Assembly: GCA_944390745.1 (NCBI GenBank)
Contig: CALXQK010000019.1
Coordinates: 1-64,000, forward strand
DNA: 64,000 nt
Source: an uncultured Duodenibacillus sp.
GTDB taxonomy: Bacteria > Pseudomonadota > Gammaproteobacteria > Burkholderiales > Burkholderiaceae_F
Direction: 5' to 3'
In this document: positions 38,465 through 46,578 of the stretch, piece after piece
How positions within the stretch are numbered: position 1 is the stretch's first letter
How the letters are laid out: each line of letters starts with the position of its first letter
The notes under the pieces: model-generated
Database searches by the model: none
What the model saw: only the letters and a program-made list of their open reading frames with translations
What the model was told of the DNA's origin: nothing
Made by a program: the position numbers and the translations under genes

Positions 38465-39349
38465 TTAAGGCTCCTTGACGGAATTTTTCGGGGCTGCCGG
38501 GCGGGCCGTGAAGCGCGGTGCGAAGACAATCGCGTTTTCCGGGCACGCAGCGGCGCACCGGCCGCAGCTGGTGCATTCGCCTGAGGCGATCATGCCGCGG
38601 GCTGCAGCGTCTTTGAAATTGATGACTTGCGGTTCGGGACAGACCTTGAGGCAGTCGGCGCAGCGCGTGCAGCGCGCGTCGACAAAGATCGGCTTGATGA
38701 GGCCGGCGCGGCCGACGACGGACCAGAAGGCGCCGAGCGGGCAGAGGTGCCCGCACCAGCCGCGCTGCACGACGAGCAGGTCGAGCGCAAAGACTCCGAG
38801 GACGGCGGCAAAAAAGCCCAGGCCGACGCCCCAGATCGCCTCGCGCCACAAAAAGGCCTGCGGACTCACCCACTCAAAGGCGGCGGTGCCCGTCACGGCC
38901 GAGGCGATGAGCGCTCCGACGGCGAGGGCGTAGCGCGTGTTTCGGTGCACGCGCAGCCAGTCGCTGCGGATCCCCGCCTTCGAGCGCAGGCTTGCGGCGG
39001 CATCGGTGACGATGTTCATCGGGCAGACCCAGGCGCAGAAGGCGCGCCCGCCTGCGATGATGTAGATCGCCAGAACGATCGCCGATCCCGCGGCCATCGT
39101 CAGCTCCGGCGCGTGGCCCGCGCAGAGCTTCTGCACGAACGCAAAGGGATCCGAGAGCGGGATGAGGCCCGCAAGCAGGCTCGAGGAGAAGTCCCCGGCC
39201 AGAAGCGGGGCGCCCAGAAGCGTCCAGCCCAGCCGCGCCGTGCCGATGAACAGCCCCAGGATGCAGAGCTGCACCAGGCGCCGGACGCAGGCGAGCACCA
39301 GAAGTCTCCGGGCGGTGTTGATGGTGCCGTTCGATTTCCTTGCGCTCAT
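38465..39349 (-). CDS. napH: Quinol dehydrogenase membrane subunit NapH
   Basis: NapH is a polytopic membrane iron-sulfur protein that takes electrons from menaquinol or ubiquinol and passes them to NapG. The 294 residues contain four membrane helices, the conserved cytoplasmic CxxxCP motifs (FCAWVCPMNIVTDA and WCGHLCPLGAFWSV), and two [4Fe-4S] sites (CTRCADCLKVCPEP and CTSCGRCAAACPEN). Stop overlaps none; napB follows immediately. With no napC in the cluster, NapGH is the likely route from quinol to NapAB. Confidence 0.95.
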   Translation of the reverse strand: MSARKSNGTINTARRLLVLACVRRLVQLCILGLFIGTARLGWTLLGAPLLAGDFSSSLLAGLIPLSDPFAFVQKLCAGHAPELTMAAGSAIVLAIYIIAGGRAFCAWVCPMNIVTDAAASLRSKAGIRSDWLRVHRNTRYALAVGALIASAVTGTAAFEWVSPQAFLWREAIWGVGLGFFAAVLGVFALDLLVVQRGWCGHLCPLGAFWSVVGRAGLIKPIFVDARCTRCADCLKVCPEPQVINFKDAAARGMIASGECTSCGRCAAACPENAIVFAPRFTARPAAPKNSVKEP

Positions 39350-40116
39350 AGCAGCGGATCGTCCATGTTGTTGAGATAGTCAAGACCTCCGGGCTGCGCC
39401 GGGGCGGCGGGAGCCTGCTGCGGCTGCTGCCGGCTTGCGGGCGCCTTCGGATGGTGCGGCTGCTCCTGCATCCAGCCGAGGCGGTAGTGCTCGCCGATCT
39501 GTCCGAGAAACGCCTTGCGGTCGACGATGTTGATCGCCGCACGCTGCGTCGGACAGCTCCAGGTGCACAGGCCGCATCCCGTGCAGTGATCCGGGTGGAT
39601 CACGGGCACGAAGACGGCATGCCGCGACAGGCGGCGCGGATGCGGATCGAGCGTGATCGCCTTGCCCTTGACCGGGCAGATGCGAAAGCACACCTCGCAG
39701 CGCAGCCCCTGCCAGCTCAGACACGCGTTGGGGTCGATGGCGGCAATGCCCATGCGGGCCTTTCGGATGTCCTCGAAGCCGCGGTCGAGCGCCCCGGAGG
39801 GGCAGACGCGCACGCAGGGGATGTCCTCGCACATGTAGCAGGCCGTCTCGCGCGGCGTGAAGTAGGGCGTGCCCGCGGGAGCGGGATCGCCGAGTCTTGC
39901 AAGCGTGAGCGTGTTGTACGGGCAGGCCTTGACGCACAGTCCGCACTTGACGCACTTGTCTGCAAAGTTCTCCTCGGCGCCCGGCGGCAGGGGCACGAAG
40001 CCCTGCGAGCGGGCATCGCGCGCCACGACCGAGAGGCCGCAGGCCGAGAGCGCCGCAACGCCCGCGCCCTGCAGCAGGACGGAGAGCACCTCGCGTCGGT
40101 TGGCTTGGATGGTCAT
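39346..40116 (-). CDS. napG: Periplasmic ferredoxin-type protein NapG
   Basis: NapG is a periplasmic four-cluster ferredoxin linking NapH to the nitrate reductase. The 256 residues start with a twin-arginine signal (NRREVLSVLLQGAGVAALSAC). Cys motifs: CVKCGLCVKACPYN, CYMCEDIPCVRVCPSG, CEVCFRICPVKG with an upstream Cys, and CTGCGLCTWSCP. A Pro/Gln/Ala-rich tail of about 35 residues follows. The last 4 bp overlap napH. Confidence 0.95.
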   Translation of the reverse strand: MTIQANRREVLSVLLQGAGVAALSACGLSVVARDARSQGFVPLPPGAEENFADKCVKCGLCVKACPYNTLTLARLGDPAPAGTPYFTPRETACYMCEDIPCVRVCPSGALDRGFEDIRKARMGIAAIDPNACLSWQGLRCEVCFRICPVKGKAITLDPHPRRLSRHAVFVPVIHPDHCTGCGLCTWSCPTQRAAINIVDRKAFLGQIGEHYRLGWMQEQPHHPKAPASRQQPQQAPAAPAQPGGLDYLNNMDDPLL

Positions 40117-40194
40117 GAGTCTCTCAATGTCTCACGGGTTGTCCCGAACGCCGGGGTTCCCGGTCCGCAGGGGGCGGGAACCGCCGGAGGGCTC

Positions 40195-42933
40195 CTACGC
40201 GGCCTTGGTCACGCGCACGGCCGCCTTCTTGTAGTCGGGCTCGGACGACAGCGGATCGGTGGCGTCAATGCAGAGCTTGTTGACCTGCACGGACTCGTCG
40301 AAGAACGCCATCCAGACCGTGCCGCGCGGCATCTTCATGCGGCCCTGCGTCTCGACGAGAGCCTGGATCGAGCCGCGGCGGCTTGTGATCCGGGCGACGT
40401 CGTGGCGCTTGAGCCCGCGCTTTTGCGCATCCTGCGGGTGCATGTAGAGCACGGCCGAGGGGGCGGCGCGGTGCAGCTCGGGCACGCGGCGCGTCATCGA
40501 GCCGGTGTGCCAGTGCTCGAGGATGCGGCCCGTGCACAGGTTGAGGTCGTACTCGGCATCGGGCTTTTCCACGGGCTCGGCAAACGGACGGAAGAAGATC
40601 TTCGCGCGGCCGGGCAGGGGCTTGGGCGTCTTGTCGGTGACGCCGTCAAGGTTGCCCTGCGGAATGGCCTTCTGCAGCTTGCCGTAGAACTCGAAGTCGC
40701 CCGTCTTCACGTACGGGTCGTACTGCGCGTTGAAGCGGTAGGCGGTCTCCTTGCCGTTGACCACGGGCCAGGTGAGGCCGCGCACCTTCGCATCGAGATA
40801 GGTGTCGAAGTCGGCCAGGTCGTGGCCGTCGCCGAGCGTGAACTCGCGGTACTCGGTAAAGACCGCCTTCTCCGGGAACCAGTCGACGCCGAGGGCGTCG
40901 GCCGTCGAGTTGATCGCGCCCGGGTACTTGGCGTCGGGCCAGGGGCAGGCCTTCGCAGCCGGCATTGAGCCGAAGAGCGCGTCAAAGAGCGTCGCCTCGG
41001 GGTCGATGCCCATGGCCTGCGCCTTGGCGGTCACGTCGGGCAGCACCTTGCCGTTGGAGAGCTTCTTCTCGCCCCAGCATTCACGCACCTTGAAGCGGCG
41101 CGCAAACTCCATCATCATCGCCACGTCGGTGCGCGCCTGCCCGGGCGGGGGCACCATCTGCTGCCAGCCCTGCGTGCGGCGCTCGGCGTTGCCGTAAAGT
41201 CCCCACTTCTCAAAGATCATCGCCGCGGGAAGAATCAGGTCGGCGACCTTGGCCGAGAGCGTCGGATAGACGTCCGAGACCACCACGAAGTTCTCAGGCC
41301 GGCGGGCGGCCTTGAGCCAGTGGTTGGAGTTCGGGGCGGACTGGAAGATGTTGACCACCTGCGTCCACAGGAAGTTGACTGAGTCGTCCTCAAGGCCGCG
41401 CAGCAGCCCCATGATGGGCTTGCCCTGCACGGTGTTGGTGGTGCCCTCGGGCACGTGCCAGAGCTTCTCGGTCTTCTTGTGGTGCGCTGCGTTGCCCACG
41501 AGCATGTCCGAGGGCAGGCGGTGCGAGAACGCGCCCACTTCGCGCGCCGAGCCGCAGGCCGAGGGCTGGCCCGTGAGCGAGAAGGCGCCGTTGCCCGGAC
41601 GGGCGTGCTTGTTGGTGAGAAGGTGCAGCGCGTAGATCTGCTCGTTCACCCAGACGCCGCGCACGTGCTGGTTGACGCCCATGCACCAGAACGAGAGGAT
41701 GTTGGCCTTCTTCGAGCAGTAGAGGTCGGCCAGGGCCGTGAGCTTCTTCTTGAAGCTCTCGAGCGACTCGTCGGGGTCGCCCTTGGCCAGACGCGCCACG
41801 AAGTCGAGCGTGTAGGGCTCAATGCCGCGGCGGTACTCGTCAAAGGAGATCTGCCAGTGGCTGGCGGCGGCGCCGGCCTGCTTCTGCTCGACCTCGATGC
41901 CCGCCTTGCGGCGCTGTCCGACGGCCTCGGCCTCGGAAAGGATGATTTTGCGCTGCTTGGCCTGGGTGTCCTTCTCGGCCTCGAAGGCGTACTTGTCGGT
42001 GGGGCGCATGCCGTAGCCGATGTCGACCGTGCCCGCTGCAAACACGCAGTGCTTGCTGATGAAGTCCTCGTCATAGGCCTTGCGGCGGACGATTTCACGC
42101 GCAAGGTAGTTGGCGATGGCCAGATCGGTGTTGGGCTTGAAGATGATCTCGATGTCGGCCATGCTCGAGGAGAGGTTGGTGTGCGTCGTGAGGTTCACGA
42201 TGCGCGTCTCCTTGTGCGTGAGCTTGCGGTCGGTCACGCGGCTCCAGAGCACGGGGTGCGCCTCGGCCATGTTGTTGCCCCACAGCACCATCGTGTTGCA
42301 CTTCTCGATGTCGCCGTAGACGTTGGCAGGCTCGTCGACGCCGAAGGTCTGGTAGAAGCCGACCACGGCCGAGGCCATGCACAGGCGGGCGTTGGGGTCG
42401 ATGTTGTTGCTGCGAAAGCCCGCCTTCATGAGCTTGCTTGCGACATAGGCCTCGGGGATCGTGTACTGGCCCGAGCCGACGATCGCCACCCCCTCGGGGC
42501 CCTTGGCCTCATAGACGCGCCGGAACTGGCGCTCCATCTCATCGAAGGCCTCCTCCCAGGAGACGGCCTCGAAGCGGCCGTTCTTGTCGAACTTGCCGTT
42601 GGTGCGGCGCATCAGCGGTTGCGTGAGGCGGTCCTGGCCGTAGAGGATCTTGGCGTTGAAGTAGCCCTTGATGCAGTTGAGACCGCGGTTGACCGGAGCG
42701 TCGGGGTCGCCCTTGGTGGCGACGACGCGGCCGTCGAGGGTGCCCACCTGCAGGCCGCAGCCCGTGCCGCAGAAGCGGCAGACGCCCTTGCGCCAGACAA
42801 TGCCCGCGTCGGCTTCGGCAGCCGCCTGCGCCATGGCTTGCGTCACGGGCAGCCCCACGGTCATGGCCGTGGTGGCGGCCGCGCCGGCCTTCAGCAGTTC
42901 GCGGCGTGAAATGGGGATGACTTTTTTGGTCAT
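40195..42933 (-). CDS. napA: Periplasmic nitrate reductase catalytic subunit
   Basis: NapA reduces nitrate to nitrite at a bis-molybdopterin guanine dinucleotide Mo centre. The 912-residue precursor has a twin-arginine signal (ISRRELLKAG), an N-terminal [4Fe-4S] site at C52, C55, C59 and C87, and the Mo ligand Cys185 in NARLCMASAVVGF. Length is about 80 longer than E. coli NapA (828), with extra sequence around residues 310-360. AGGAG lies 12 bases before the ATG. It follows napD by 141 bp. Confidence 0.97.
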   Translation of the reverse strand: MTKKVIPISRRELLKAGAAATTAMTVGLPVTQAMAQAAAEADAGIVWRKGVCRFCGTGCGLQVGTLDGRVVATKGDPDAPVNRGLNCIKGYFNAKILYGQDRLTQPLMRRTNGKFDKNGRFEAVSWEEAFDEMERQFRRVYEAKGPEGVAIVGSGQYTIPEAYVASKLMKAGFRSNNIDPNARLCMASAVVGFYQTFGVDEPANVYGDIEKCNTMVLWGNNMAEAHPVLWSRVTDRKLTHKETRIVNLTTHTNLSSSMADIEIIFKPNTDLAIANYLAREIVRRKAYDEDFISKHCVFAAGTVDIGYGMRPTDKYAFEAEKDTQAKQRKIILSEAEAVGQRRKAGIEVEQKQAGAAASHWQISFDEYRRGIEPYTLDFVARLAKGDPDESLESFKKKLTALADLYCSKKANILSFWCMGVNQHVRGVWVNEQIYALHLLTNKHARPGNGAFSLTGQPSACGSAREVGAFSHRLPSDMLVGNAAHHKKTEKLWHVPEGTTNTVQGKPIMGLLRGLEDDSVNFLWTQVVNIFQSAPNSNHWLKAARRPENFVVVSDVYPTLSAKVADLILPAAMIFEKWGLYGNAERRTQGWQQMVPPPGQARTDVAMMMEFARRFKVRECWGEKKLSNGKVLPDVTAKAQAMGIDPEATLFDALFGSMPAAKACPWPDAKYPGAINSTADALGVDWFPEKAVFTEYREFTLGDGHDLADFDTYLDAKVRGLTWPVVNGKETAYRFNAQYDPYVKTGDFEFYGKLQKAIPQGNLDGVTDKTPKPLPGRAKIFFRPFAEPVEKPDAEYDLNLCTGRILEHWHTGSMTRRVPELHRAAPSAVLYMHPQDAQKRGLKRHDVARITSRRGSIQALVETQGRMKMPRGTVWMAFFDESVQVNKLCIDATDPLSSEPDYKKAAVRVTKAA

Positions 42934-43074
42934 GGTTGAGCTCTCCTGAGAGTCCGCGCCGCAGATCCCTTCCTCTGCGGGTCCTTCGGCGGGAGCCTGC
43001 GGCAGGTGTTCGCCCCGGGGGGCGCTGCCGCGGCAGGGAATCCTTCAGCCCGGACGGTTTTGGGAAAAAAGGTT

Positions 43075-43356
43075 TCAGCTTTGAACGCCCGGGGCGCTTC
43101 CGGCCCCGGCGTCGTCCTCGTCGACCTCGCGGTGCACGACGAGACTGACGTCGATGACGTCGGGGAGTTTCTTGAGCGCGGAAAAGCGCTCGGTTTCGGC
43201 TTCGATGGTGTCTTCGGCAATCACGACCACATAGCGGCCGCCGGCGGCGTCGCGCTGGTGAATTTCAACGCCGGGGACCGAGGCGATCGCCGCCTCGGCT
43301 TCGGCAAAGCGTCCGGGGCGGCAGGAGACGATGACGCCGGAAATGAACAGGGACAT
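43075..43356 (-). CDS. napD: NapD chaperone for NapA
   Basis: NapD binds the NapA twin-arginine signal and guides cofactor insertion before export. The 93-residue ferredoxin-fold protein starts MSLFISGVIVSCRPGR (the family ISG-V pattern) and ends in a short acidic tail. It is the first gene of napD-A-G-H-B, so the operon promoter should lie in the 414 bp upstream. Confidence 0.9.
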   Translation of the reverse strand: MSLFISGVIVSCRPGRFAEAEAAIASVPGVEIHQRDAAGGRYVVVIAEDTIEAETERFSALKKLPDVIDVSLVVHREVDEDDAGAGSAPGVQS

Positions 43357-43510
43357 GAACTTTATTGCCGCCGCAGCCGCAGGGCAGGGGGTGCGCAGCC
43401 GGCAGGCGCTGCAGCGGATCGTTGAAAAAGACGATGGACCAGGGAGTCAGAAGCGGGGGTTTCGACGAAGCTAGGCCAAGCTGACGAGGCGGCTTCGCAG
43501 AAAAATCTAG

Positions 43511-43524
43511 TTAATCATATCCAA
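43511..43524 (-). promoter_or_regulatory. Possible FNR-like site upstream of napD
   Basis: On the minus strand TTGGATATGATTAA matches the FNR consensus TTGAT-N4-ATCAA at 7 of 10 positions. It lies 155 bp before the napD ATG. I could not identify a paired promoter, so this is weak. Confidence 0.3.
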
Positions 43525-43663
43525 AAGGAGTAAAAATGCAAAAAAATTTCAAAAACCCTTGTAAATCAACCGATTTATGAGTTTTTTGTCCTTTTCTTCT
43601 GCTGGAGCTGTCCTCTAGGCCAAGATCCGGGTTTTGCGCCATGGGGGGAGAAATTCCCGGGCA

Positions 43664-43712
43664 TAAAAAAACAAGGCGGATGCGCCCGCTTCCGAGCGCT
43701 CCCGCCTTGTCC
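43664..43712 (-). terminator. Rho-independent terminator after dcuB
   Basis: ACAAGGCGG (43671-43679) pairs with CCGCCTTGT (43702-43710). On the minus strand it is followed by seven T residues (plus A tract 43665-43671). It lies about 60 bp past the dcuB stop. Confidence 0.85.
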
Positions 43713-43770
43713 GGTGCCTCCCCGTCAGATAGGGGAAGTTTGTGTGACTAACCCACCAGTCTTATTGTTT

Positions 43771-45114
43771 TTAGATGTAGCCGTAAATCAAACCAAGACA
43801 CCATCCCACGACCACGGCGGTGATCACGCCGATCAGACCCGGGGCGATGAAGGAGTGGTTGATCACGAACTTGCCGATGTGCGTCGTGCCGGAGCGGTCG
43901 AAGGTGATGGCCGCGAGGTCGGACGGGTAGGTCGGCAGGATGTAGTAGCCGTAGGCGGCGGAGGCCATGGCCACGATCACTCCAGGCGGCGTGCCGATCT
44001 GGATGGCGACAGGAACCACGATGGCCACGGCGGCGGCCTGCGAGTTCACGAGCTTGGAGACGATCAGCAGCACGATGCCGAAGGTCCAGGGAGCGACCTT
44101 GATCCAGCCGGTGAGGGCATCCTTCAGGGCGTCGATGTGGTTCGAGAACATCGTGTCGGACATCCAGGCCACGCCGTAGACCGAGACGATGGCGACCATG
44201 CCGGCGTTGAACACGGCGGTCTTGTTGATCTTCTTGGCGTCGCAGAACATGACCATCAGGATGCCGGACAGCAGCATGAACATCTGGATGACGAGGGTCA
44301 TCGACAGGCGCTTCTTGCCGACCATCGGGCGAAGCTCGGGCACGGAGCCGAGGATGGCGACGACGGCAACGGTGGCCAGGAAGATGAACAGCGAGGCCCA
44401 CTGCTTCTTGGTGAACTTCACGCCGATGAGCGTGGTGGTTTCGCCGTAGACGTACTTGCGCTGCTCGGGATCAGCGATCAGGGCCTGGAACTTCTCGTCC
44501 TTGTCGAGGTCCTTGCCGCGGAACACGGAGAAGGTGCCCACGGCGAAGATGCCGACGATGGCCGCCGGGATCACGATCGCAAAGAGCTGCATGAAGCCGA
44601 AGGGCTGTCCGCCGACCATCTGGCCGTCAAGCAGGGCGATCATCGACACAGCAGCCACGGCGGCCGGCGAGCAGATCACGCCCATCTGGGCGGCGATGGT
44701 GGAGGCCGCCATCGGACGTTCCGGACGGATGTTGTTCTTGATGGCCACGTCGTAAATAATGGGCAGCATGGTGTAGACCACGTGGCCCGTGCCGCAGAGA
44801 ACCGTCAGGAACCAGCAGATGTACGGAGCGAGGTAGCAGACCAGGCGCGGATGCTTGCGCAGGGCCTTTTCTGCAATCGACAGCAGGCAGTCAAGACCGC
44901 CCGCAGCCTGCATGGTGGCGCCGGCGCACACCACGGCCATGATGGTCAGAATCACGTCGACAGGCGGCTTGCCGGGCTTCATTCCGAAAATGAAGATGAA
45001 GATGATCAAGCCGATGCCGCCCATCAGGCCGAGCGTCAGGCCGCCTCTGGGTGCTGCATAGAACAAGCAGGCAAGGAGTACGAATAGCTCCAGCCAAAAG
45101 TCAAAACCAATCAT
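43771..45114 (-). CDS. dcuB: Anaerobic C4-dicarboxylate transporter DcuB
   Basis: DcuB exchanges external fumarate or other C4-dicarboxylates for internal succinate during fumarate respiration. The 447 residues form 10-12 membrane helices. Long stretches match the DcuB subfamily: CGTGHVVYTMLPIIYDVAIK, FRGKDLDKDEKFQ and GYYILPTYPSDLAAITFDRS. It is monocistronic with a strong terminator. Upstream is an FNR-like site and two NarL/NarP-like heptamer pairs, consistent with the anaerobic activation and nitrate repression known for E. coli dcuB. Confidence 0.95.
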   Translation of the reverse strand: MIGFDFWLELFVLLACLFYAAPRGGLTLGLMGGIGLIIFIFIFGMKPGKPPVDVILTIMAVVCAGATMQAAGGLDCLLSIAEKALRKHPRLVCYLAPYICWFLTVLCGTGHVVYTMLPIIYDVAIKNNIRPERPMAASTIAAQMGVICSPAAVAAVSMIALLDGQMVGGQPFGFMQLFAIVIPAAIVGIFAVGTFSVFRGKDLDKDEKFQALIADPEQRKYVYGETTTLIGVKFTKKQWASLFIFLATVAVVAILGSVPELRPMVGKKRLSMTLVIQMFMLLSGILMVMFCDAKKINKTAVFNAGMVAIVSVYGVAWMSDTMFSNHIDALKDALTGWIKVAPWTFGIVLLIVSKLVNSQAAAVAIVVPVAIQIGTPPGVIVAMASAAYGYYILPTYPSDLAAITFDRSGTTHIGKFVINHSFIAPGLIGVITAVVVGWCLGLIYGYI

Positions 45115-45164
45115 TTCTCTTATCCCCTCGGTAGGTTAGGACGCAGGAATTATCTGACTGTCTG

Positions 45165-45180
45165 CACCTCTTTGGGGGTA
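45165..45180. promoter_or_regulatory. NarL/NarP-like 7-2-7 site, dcuB-proximal
   Basis: CACCTCT-TT-GGGGGTA on the plus strand; read on minus TACCCCC-AA-AGAGGTG. It approximates the inverted heptamers TACYYMT with a 2-bp spacer, two outer positions off. It lies 51-66 bp before the dcuB ATG. Confidence 0.45.
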
Positions 45181-45206
45181 GACCTTTCTGGCTATTTGTC
45201 GGAATC

Positions 45207-45220
45207 TTGACCTGTGTCCA
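45207..45220 (+). promoter_or_regulatory. CRP/FNR-type palindrome upstream of dcuB
   Basis: TTGAC-CTGT-GTCCA. It is close to the FNR-type TTGAT-N4-ATCAA and matches at 9 of 10 half-site positions the exact palindrome TTGAC-N4-GTCAA at 59081, so one regulator may read both. Confidence 0.45.
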
Positions 45221-45244
45221 ATTGTTAGAAGACTTTACAAACAT

Positions 45245-45275
45245 GAAAAAACGAGCCGAAGCGCCCGTTTTTCTG
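45245..45275 (-). terminator. Terminator downstream of the rhodanese gene
   Basis: On the minus strand CGGGC (45267-45263) pairs with GCTCG (45256-45252, one G-U pair) around a GCTTCG loop, with A residues before and TTTTTT after. It faces away from the rhodanese gene in the correct orientation. Confidence 0.65.
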
Positions 45276-45314
45276 AGAAAAATATTAGGGTGAACCCTGA
45301 GGCATTCGGAGACA

Positions 45315-45330
45315 TACCTCTTGCGAGGTA
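45315..45330 (+). promoter_or_regulatory. NarL/NarP-like 7-2-7 site, distal
   Basis: TACCTCT-TG-CGAGGTA. The left heptamer is a full match to TACYYMT, the right differs at one position. The site is 200 bp upstream of dcuB and about 120 bp after the rhodanese stop. Confidence 0.5.
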
Positions 45331-45447
45331 AGTAGTCGCCCTCTACCTAGTTGGTGTTAATTTTTACTTTGTAAAAATAGTCTTGGAATCTGCGTGTGAA
45401 CACCTAAAGAAAACTGCTCACCTCTTGAGAGTACAAAACGGCGCCTC

Positions 45448-45825
45448 TCATCGAGGGCTTGTGCCGATGCCGGCGGCGGCGCCGGCATGCGGCTGCGTCG
45501 TCTCATAGGGCCAGGAGAGGATGCCGCCGAAGTTGTAGACGCGCCGCCAGCCGTGTGCGGCAAGCCAGCGCGCGGCGATGCCGCTGCGCCGCCCGCTGCG
45601 GCAGTACAGAAGGTAGAGCCGCTGCGGATCGGAGAGCTCGGGCGGGATGCGGTTTTCAAGAATTTCGTCAAGAACGATGTTGAGCGCGCCCGGAATGTGC
45701 CGCTCGGCGAACTCTGCGCCCGTGCGCACGTCGATGACGACGGGGGCCTCGAGCCGGCGGCAGGGGTCGGTCATGAGCGCATGGGCCTGCTCGGCGGAAA
45801 TGTCGATGCTCGAAGACTGAAACAT
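45448..45825 (-). CDS. Single-domain rhodanese-like protein
   Basis: A 125-residue cytosolic rhodanese domain, which moves sulfane sulfur via a persulfide. The active-site loop is LYCRSGRRSG with Cys75. Other marks are VVIDVRTGAEFAERHIPGALN and GWRRVYNFGGILSW. The ATG at 45825 begins the domain; 13 upstream codons in frame overlap the dmsAB terminator and are discarded. It follows dmsB by 123 bp, across a terminator, so co-transcription is only partial at best. The loop length suits sulfurtransferases such as GlpE/PspE types. Confidence 0.88.
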   Translation of the reverse strand: MFQSSSIDISAEQAHALMTDPCRRLEAPVVIDVRTGAEFAERHIPGALNIVLDEILENRIPPELSDPQRLYLLYCRSGRRSGIAARWLAAHGWRRVYNFGGILSWPYETTQPHAGAAAGIGTSPR

Positions 45826-45841
45826 GGTTGCACCTTGCGTT

Positions 45842-45880
45842 GAAAAGAAAAGCCCGGAAGTCATGGAGAACTTCCGGGAC
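45842..45880 (-). terminator. Terminator between dmsB and the rhodanese gene
   Basis: CCCGGAAGT (45853-45861) and ACTTCCGGG (45870-45878) form a 9-bp stem. On the minus strand it is followed by CTTTTCTTTTC. It also overlaps the leader of the rhodanese gene. Confidence 0.75.
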
Positions 45881-45948
45881 CTTCGGCTAACGCCATTTTA
45901 GCCGGGGTGCGGGGGTGCGGCAGTCCGGCCGCGCCCCCTGCCTGACGG

Positions 45949-46560
45949 CTAGAACCGATGGGCCTTGCCCGAGGCGTCTCCGGCGGGCTTGGCGCTCGCG
46001 CAGGGCTTGATCACAAGCGAGGGCTTCGTTGCCTCGCCCGAGGGCAGCGGCGCGATCGCGTCGACCGAGCCGTGCTTGCGGCGCAGCTCCTCGATGTCGC
46101 CGAACTCAATGGCGCGCTCCGGGCAGCTTTCCACGCACACGGGCATGCCGCCGCGGCTCGTGCGGGCCACGCAGCCGTCGCACTTTCTCATCTTGCCGGC
46201 GCTCTTGTCGAGCTGCGGGACGCCGTAGGGGCAGGCCTTGGCGCACATGCCGCAGCCGATGCACTTGGCCGTGTCGATGACGACCAGACCGTCCTCGGTG
46301 CGCTTGGCGTGCGCACCGGTCGGGCAGACCTTCACGCAGGCCGGGTCGGCGCACTCATTGCAGCCGATCGAGACGTAGTAGGCGAAGACGTCCTGGCGCC
46401 ACGTGCCGTCCCAGTTGCGCGCCCAGCCGCCGCCTTCGTACTCGACGACGCGGCGCAGGTTCAGGCCCACGGGCATGTTGTTGAGATCCGCGCAGGCGAC
46501 CGAGCAGGTGCGGCAGCCCGTGCAGCGGCTCACATCAATGAAAAAACCTTTTTGAGACAT
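45949..46560 (-). CDS. dmsB: DmsB-type four-cluster ferredoxin subunit
   Basis: The electron-transfer subunit of a DMSO reductase-type enzyme, carrying four [4Fe-4S] clusters. The 203 residues (E. coli DmsB has 205) start SQKGFFIDVSRCTGCRTCSV. The Cys groups are CTGCRTCSVAC, CNECADPACVKVCP, CIGCGMCAKACP and CDGCVARTSRGGMPVCVESCP. No signal peptide: it would be exported with DmsA. It is 18 bp downstream of dmsA. The gene after it is a rhodanese, not the anchor dmsC. Confidence 0.92.
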   Translation of the reverse strand: MSQKGFFIDVSRCTGCRTCSVACADLNNMPVGLNLRRVVEYEGGGWARNWDGTWRQDVFAYYVSIGCNECADPACVKVCPTGAHAKRTEDGLVVIDTAKCIGCGMCAKACPYGVPQLDKSAGKMRKCDGCVARTSRGGMPVCVESCPERAIEFGDIEELRRKHGSVDAIAPLPSGEATKPSLVIKPCASAKPAGDASGKAHRF

Positions 46561-46578
46561 GTTGTTGTTCTCCCACCA

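Larger units (their letters stand above)
43357..43770. other. Intergenic region between napD and dcuB
   Basis: It holds the dcuB terminator (43664-43712) and the presumed nap promoter. An AT-rich island (43490-43590) contains a 7-of-10 FNR-like site (43511-43524). It also contains a 14-codon plus-strand frame at 43536-43580 (MQKNFKNPCKSTDL) with AAGGAG 6-7 bases upstream of its ATG; nothing follows it on that strand, so I do not call it a gene. I found no NarL-like heptamer pair here. Confidence 0.5.
45115..45447. other. Regulatory region upstream of dcuB
   Basis: No gene is supported. On the minus strand, from far to near dcuB: a NarL-like heptamer pair (45330-45315), a terminator for the rhodanese transcript (45275-45245), an FNR-like site (45220-45207), a second NarL-like pair (45180-45165), a possible -10 GATAAT (45154-45149), and the dcuB Shine-Dalgarno GAGG. 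If transcription starts near 45142, the FNR site is centred about 71 bp upstream and the near heptamer pair covers the -35 region. Confidence 0.55.

Noticed and set aside
45241-45294. Sixteen-codon plus-strand frame MKKRAEAPVFLRKILG
   Set aside because: It coincides with a minus-strand terminator hairpin and has no Shine-Dalgarno.
45826-45948. A remnant of dmsC between dmsB and the rhodanese gene
   Set aside because: Only 123 bp are available, filled by a terminator, and no hydrophobic frame is present; dmsC needs about 800 bp.
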